This document shows positions 15,447-18,616 of a DNA stretch of 18,616 nt, piece after piece. Positions within the stretch are counted from its first letter, which is position 1; each line of letters starts with the position of its first letter. A program made the position numbers and the translations under genes. Under the pieces are notes generated by a model. The model was given only the letters and a program-made list of their open reading frames with translations. It was not told the origin of the DNA and did no database searches. Source of the stretch: Actinomycetota bacterium (GTDB lineage Bacteria > Actinomycetota > Geothermincolia > Fen-727 > Anoxymicrobiaceae); contig JAHIPE010000006.1 in the NCBI GenBank assembly GCA_018894655.1, positions 1 to 18,616 of the forward strand. The letters are read 5' to 3'.

Positions 15447-16897
15447 CACCGGAGAACCGCATGGCACCGGGCGAGAGGGAGCCCAGGACAAAGATAGTGT
15501 GCACGGTGGGGCCGTCGTCACGCGAAATCCGGACCCTTGCGCGCATGGCGGAAGCGGGGATGGACCTAGCAAGGGTGAACACCGGGCACTGCGATATCGG
15601 CGAGATGCGCGAGTACATCCAGGAGACGAAGAAGTTGGAGGGCGAGACGGGCCGGCGCGTTGGGGTGATGTTGGACCTCCAGGGACCCAGGCTCCGGGTC
15701 GGATCGGTCCGGGGGTCGTGCGTGGAACTGAGCCCCGGCCAGGAGTTCGTCATCACTACGGAGCAAAAGAGGGGCGACGCGGAGCGCGTGTCAGTTTCCT
15801 ACCAGGGCCTTCCCGGGGACGTGGAGCCGGGCGATACCATATTCATGGACGATGGGCGGATAAGGATGAACGTGAAGGATGTAGCCGGGACTGAGATCCT
15901 GTGCGATGTCGTTGAAGGAGGGGAACTATCCCAGGGGAAGGGGATGAACTTCCCCGATTCCAACCTGCGGCTTCCCGCGTTCACCGACCGCGACAGGCAC
16001 TACCTGGAGGCCGGCCTCGAGGCGGGGATCGACTGGGTATCCCAGTCGTTCGTCAGGACACCGGATGACGTGCGAAAGCTTAAGGAGGTCCTTGAATCGC
16101 TCGGCAGCCAGGTGCCGGTGATGGCGAAGGTGGAGAAGCGGGACGCGGTCAAGAACATCGACGCTATTCTGGAGGTCGCGGATGGGATAATGGTGGCCCG
16201 GGGGGACCTGGGAGTCGAGATGAACCCCGAGGACGTGCCACTGGTCCAAAAGGACCTGATAAAAAAGGCGATCCGGGCGGCCCGGCCGGTGCTGACCGCC
16301 ACACAGATGCTGGAGTCCATGGTTGACCATTCGCGGCCTACACGCGCCGAGGCCAGCGATGTGGCAAACGCCATCCTGGACGGGACTGACTCGGTCATGC
16401 TATCGGCGGAGACAGCGATCGGGGCGTACCCGGTAAAGGCGGTGGAGATGATGGCCCGAGTGGCGTCAAGGGCCGAGGAGGCAATCGACTACGACCGGTT
16501 GCTGGAGGAGCGGGGCCGCTGGGCGCACCGGAGCGCGGCGGACGCCATAGGCTTCTCCGCCTGCAAGATAGCGGCGGACCTGGGAGCCGACGCCCTCATT
16601 CCCATTACCCGCTCGGGGTACACCGCCAGGGTGGTGGCCCGGTACCGGCCCCGGGCGCGGATAATCGCGGTGAGCCCCAACAGGGAGGTCGTGGAGAGGA
16701 TGTCCCTGGTCTGGGGTGTAAGCAGCCTGGTTATGCCACAGATTGCGGACAGCTTGTGGCAGACGGTGAGGGACGTGGCCCGCGTGTGTGTCCGGAATGG
16801 ATTTGTAACCAGCGGTGACCTGGTGGTTATGATCGGGGGTTTCCTGCAGGAGGAGACAGGCACTACCAACGTGGTACACGTGCATACGGTGGAGTGA
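15443..16897 (+). CDS. pyk: Pyruvate kinase, probably K+-independent type, with altered motifs
   Basis: Pyruvate kinase transfers phosphate from PEP to ADP. Seen: 484 residues. The barrel has TKIVCTVGPSS, AKVEKRDAVKNID with catalytic Lys229, GIMVARGDLGVEM, TATQMLESM and PTRAEASDVANAILDGTDSVMLSAETA. The allosteric C-terminal domain includes ITRSGYTARVVARYRP. Two motifs differ from the norm. LDLQGPRLRV (residues 77-86) replaces the K+-dependent LDTKGPEIRT, and ARVNTGHC (43-50) replaces ARLNFSHG. Known: K+-independent family members carry Lys in place of Glu117, with Leu113/Gln114. Here Arg occupies that place. The GTG start overlaps the eno stop (GTGA, 15443-15446), so the two glycolytic genes are probably translated together. 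Confidence 0.97.
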   Translation: MTPENRMAPGEREPRTKIVCTVGPSSREIRTLARMAEAGMDLARVNTGHCDIGEMREYIQETKKLEGETGRRVGVMLDLQGPRLRVGSVRGSCVELSPGQEFVITTEQKRGDAERVSVSYQGLPGDVEPGDTIFMDDGRIRMNVKDVAGTEILCDVVEGGELSQGKGMNFPDSNLRLPAFTDRDRHYLEAGLEAGIDWVSQSFVRTPDDVRKLKEVLESLGSQVPVMAKVEKRDAVKNIDAILEVADGIMVARGDLGVEMNPEDVPLVQKDLIKKAIRAARPVLTATQMLESMVDHSRPTRAEASDVANAILDGTDSVMLSAETAIGAYPVKAVEMMARVASRAEEAIDYDRLLEERGRWAHRSAADAIGFSACKIAADLGADALIPITRSGYTARVVARYRPRARIIAVSPNREVVERMSLVWGVSSLVMPQIADSLWQTVRDVARVCVRNGFVTSGDLVVMIGGFLQEETGTTNVVHVHTVE

Positions 16898-16904
16898 CCG
16901 GAAG

Positions 16905-17492
16905 ATGAAGCGAGAGTCAACAGGCAAGAAGAAAAGAAGGGAATACCGCCACCCCCCAAAGGCGCCGGCGAAGCGTCGGAGGGCGAGCGTGGCTCCGCCT
17001 GTCCGGTCCCGCGGGGCCGCGAAGGAGGCGAACCCCGGCGGCAGGGGGAAATCACACGGGAAGGCGAAGGGCTCCGGTCCGAAACGCAGAAAGGTGCCGG
17101 TGCTCCAGAGACTCTCGAGGGTATCGGCGCGGACGGTAATACTGGTGATACTCATGATCTTTTTCATCGCCTTCGCGGTGGGGCCCGTCTCCAGGAACCT
17201 CGAGGCGACCTTGAGGTTGAAGAAGAAGGAGGTGGAACTGGAGAAACAGCGGGCGGCTACGGAGTCGCTGGAGAAGGAGATGCAGGAAGCACGCTCTCTC
17301 GACTACGTGGAGAGGGAAGCGAGACGCCAGAGAATGGTCGCCCCCGGGGAGGTGCTATACCTGGTTACGCCGGAGGAGAGCGAACTGGAGGTCGAGTATC
17401 GGGTCAAGAACCTGCAGTCGATGGACGAGGCATGGGAGCGGGTCAGAAGGATGTTGAAATGTACCCCACCAGGGAGTGAAGCAGGGGAGTAA
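16905..17492 (+). CDS. divIC: Septum formation initiator, FtsB/DivIC family
   Basis: FtsB/DivIC proteins join FtsL and FtsQ/DivIB in the divisome. Seen: 195 residues. A long, very basic cytoplasmic N-terminus (about 70 residues, rich in Lys/Arg/Pro/Gly) comes first. One membrane helix follows at about residues 75-93 (TVILVILMIFFIAFAVGPV). A coiled coil comes next (LRLKKKEVELEKQRAATESLEKEMQEA), then the family signature DYVEREARRQRMVAPGEVLYLV. The N-terminal basic tail is longer than in Bacillus DivIC and resembles actinobacterial forms. It begins seven bases after pyk. Its place at the end of the mfd-mazG block matches the Bacillus order. The symbol is assigned by family and context; FtsB is an equal name. 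Confidence 0.88.
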   Translation: MKRESTGKKKRREYRHPPKAPAKRRRASVAPPVRSRGAAKEANPGGRGKSHGKAKGSGPKRRKVPVLQRLSRVSARTVILVILMIFFIAFAVGPVSRNLEATLRLKKKEVELEKQRAATESLEKEMQEARSLDYVEREARRQRMVAPGEVLYLVTPEESELEVEYRVKNLQSMDEAWERVRRMLKCTPPGSEAGE

Positions 17493-17501
17493 AGCCGAGC
17501 T

Positions 17502-17531
17502 ACCGCCGTGTGCTAGAATAGTCTTGGCGGT
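17502..17531 (+). promoter_or_regulatory. Possible extended -10 promoter inside a 6-base inverted repeat
   Basis: TGCTAGAAT (17511-17519) fits an extended -10. It lies between ACCGCC (17502-17507) and GGCGGT (17526-17531), an exact inverted repeat. This could be a repressor site or a weak hairpin. It would drive the B-box gene at 17654. The rest of 17493-17653 holds nothing I recognise. Confidence 0.35.
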
Positions 17532-17653
17532 TCGCCTGCTCTTACAGGTACGGGTCGGTTGAGGGGGCTGTTAAGTTATGATTATCAGCGGGGCATCGAG
17601 AGGCCCAAGAGGTTGTTATCCGGGTTCGGGAATCTTCCCGGGGAGTGAACGAA

Positions 17654-18616
17654 GTGGAATGTGAGAGGCATCCGGGACAGGAAGCAGTCGGTCAGTGCCT
17701 GGAGTGCGGCAAAGGGATTTGTCCCGAGTGCGTAGAGGAGACCGACCAGGTCATGAGGTGCCCCGCTTGTCACCAGAAGGAAGTGGAACTGCTGGCCTCT
17801 ATGATGTCTTCGGCCCCAAGTAAGGCCCCGCGGGCGCGCCCGGAGAAGAAGTCCAAGAAAAAACCCTCCAAGAAACGAAAAGGGGCCCCCGAGGAACCCC
17901 CAACGGTTCCCGCGCCTCCGCCGGCGGAGGTTGCAACCCCCCCGGGAGCCCCCCCGGAACAGGTAGAGGCGCCGCCACATCTCAAGACCCCGAAGGTTCC
18001 ATCGGGCCCGCTGGTTGCAGGCCCCACAGCTGACTTCGACGAGTTGATGGAAGTCGGTGAGGAGCCGGTTAAGAGGAAAGCGCCGGCACCCGCGGCACCA
18101 CCCCTCGCCGCCCCACCGGAAGTGGCGGCACCCCCCGAAGTGGCGGCACTCCCTGAAGCCCCCCCGGCTTACGTGGAGGCACCACCAACCGTAGCCCCGC
18201 CGCCGGAGGAACCGCCAACGTTTGAAGCACCGGCACCCCCCCCGGCCCCCCCGGCTTACGAGGGGGCACTACCCGCGGCACCACCACCTGAAGTGGCAGC
18301 ACCAGCGGAAGCGCCCCCGGCAGTGGGTGAGTTCGGTGTTCCGATAAAGACAAAGGGCAAGGCAAAGAAGCCCCCCAGGGCGAAGAAAGATAGACCCCCC
18401 AAGGTCAAGAAGGAGAAGCCGCCAAAGAAGGCCAGGAAGCCGAAGAAGCCCCGGAAGGGCGAGGCCCCGGCTATGCCGGCACCCCCCGCTGCCCCACCGG
18501 CTTACGAGGAGGCACCGCCGGCTTACGTGGAGGCACCACCAACCGTAGCCCCGCCGCCGGAGGAACCGCCAACGTTTGAAGCACCGGCACCCCCCCCGGC
18601 CCCCCCGGCTTACGAG
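17654..18616 (+). CDS. B-box-type zinc-finger protein with Pro/Ala/Lys-rich low-complexity tail (3' truncated by window end)
   Basis: Seen: the N-terminus MECERHPGQEAVGQCLECG, then GICPECV and MRCPACH, with the Cys/His spacing of a bacterial B-box/treble-clef finger binding two Zn2+. From about residue 55 the protein is low-complexity. Lys-rich patches (KKSKKKPSKKRK; near 18340-18450 repeated KK/PPK) alternate with Pro/Ala/Glu-rich repeats (PPAYVEAPPTVAPPPEEPP, PPAPPAYE). The frame is open to the last base with no stop. A 99-base unit occurs twice inside it. Known: in bacteria such fingers often precede membrane or secreted domains, which would lie beyond the window. GTG 17654 is eight bases after GGGGAG; GTG 17645 is an alternative. 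Function unknown. Confidence 0.75.
   Translation, partial: MECERHPGQEAVGQCLECGKGICPECVEETDQVMRCPACHQKEVELLASMMSSAPSKAPRARPEKKSKKKPSKKRKGAPEEPPTVPAPPPAEVATPPGAPPEQVEAPPHLKTPKVPSGPLVAGPTADFDELMEVGEEPVKRKAPAPAAPPLAAPPEVAAPPEVAALPEAPPAYVEAPPTVAPPPEEPPTFEAPAPPPAPPAYEGALPAAPPPEVAAPAEAPPAVGEFGVPIKTKGKAKKPPRAKKDRPPKVKKEKPPKKARKPKKPRKGEAPAMPAPPAAPPAYEEAPPAYVEAPPTVAPPPEEPPTFEAPAPPPAPPAYE
18164..18262 (+). repeat. 99-base exact repeat in the B-box gene, copy 1
   Basis: Positions 18164-18262 are identical to 18518-18616, a period of 354 bases, in the same codon frame (33 codons). The unit encodes PAYVEAPPTVAPPPEEPP followed by a TFEAPAP and PPAPPAYE segment. Identity is at base level, third positions included, so the duplication is recent or kept by gene conversion. 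Confidence 0.9.
18518..18616 (+). repeat. 99-base exact repeat in the B-box gene, copy 2 (ends at the window end)
   Basis: The second copy stops at the last base of the window, at the same base where copy 1 ends being followed by GGGGCACT. The coincidence suggests that the sequence may end because of the repeat. Confidence 0.85.

Noticed and set aside
17578..17664. 28-codon frame starting at ATG 17578
   Set aside because: It is short, with no ribosome binding site, and overlaps the better-supported B-box start in another frame.

Overview
The window is GC-rich chromosomal DNA carrying a conserved bacterial housekeeping cluster on the + strand. It most resembles a deep-branching, uncultured member of the Actinomycetota (Geothermincolia/OPB41-like). 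That placement is inference. It rests on GC-rich coding sequence with frequent AGG and ATA codons, a WYFAEG-type beta-domain typical of those lineages, a pyruvate kinase with the actinobacterial-style LQGP motif, and several TTG/GTG starts.

Layout. 1-626: the 3' end of a secreted protein with a WYFAEG beta-domain fused to the second half of a glycoside hydrolase barrel. 770-1639: a DPM1-like family 2 glycosyltransferase. 1825-2820: ispE and tRNA-Gln(TTG). 2821-3462: a 640-base gene-free stretch dense in hairpins, with a duplicated tRNA tail and a miniature element. 3463-7187: glmU, prs, rplY (ctc) and pth, closely packed. 7171-7773: a small lipoprotein. 7774-8175: repeat-rich spacer. 8176-8643: a small unknown protein. 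8829-12014: mfd. 12209-13225: a PrsA/SurA-like foldase lipoprotein. 13291-17492: mazG, eno, pyk and a FtsB/DivIC protein, the first three joined by 4-base overlaps. 17654-end: the start of a B-box zinc-finger protein with a long Pro/Ala/Lys-rich tail, cut by the window end.

The order ispE-glmU-prs-ctc-pth-mfd-mazG-divIC matches the well-known Bacillus subtilis order, with eno-pyk placed between mazG and divIC. The genes supply isoprenoid precursor (IspE), cell-wall precursor (GlmU), PRPP (Prs), ribosome maintenance and peptidyl-tRNA recycling (L25, Pth), transcription-coupled repair (Mfd), nucleotide clean-up (MazG), lower glycolysis (Eno, Pyk) and division (DivIC).

The most unusual content is non-coding. 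Three miniature palindromic elements (1648-1814, 3078-3277, 12012-12178) share terminal inverted repeats, are flanked by TA (one flank decayed to TG), and sit exactly at gene borders or inside a duplicated tRNA tail. A separate hairpin family keeps an invariant TCTCTCAGG loop while its stems covary. Protein-level oddities are a pyruvate kinase whose K+ site is rewritten (Arg at the position of Glu117/Lys117), a pth gene whose apparent ATG is one base out of frame, and a half-barrel glycoside hydrolase.
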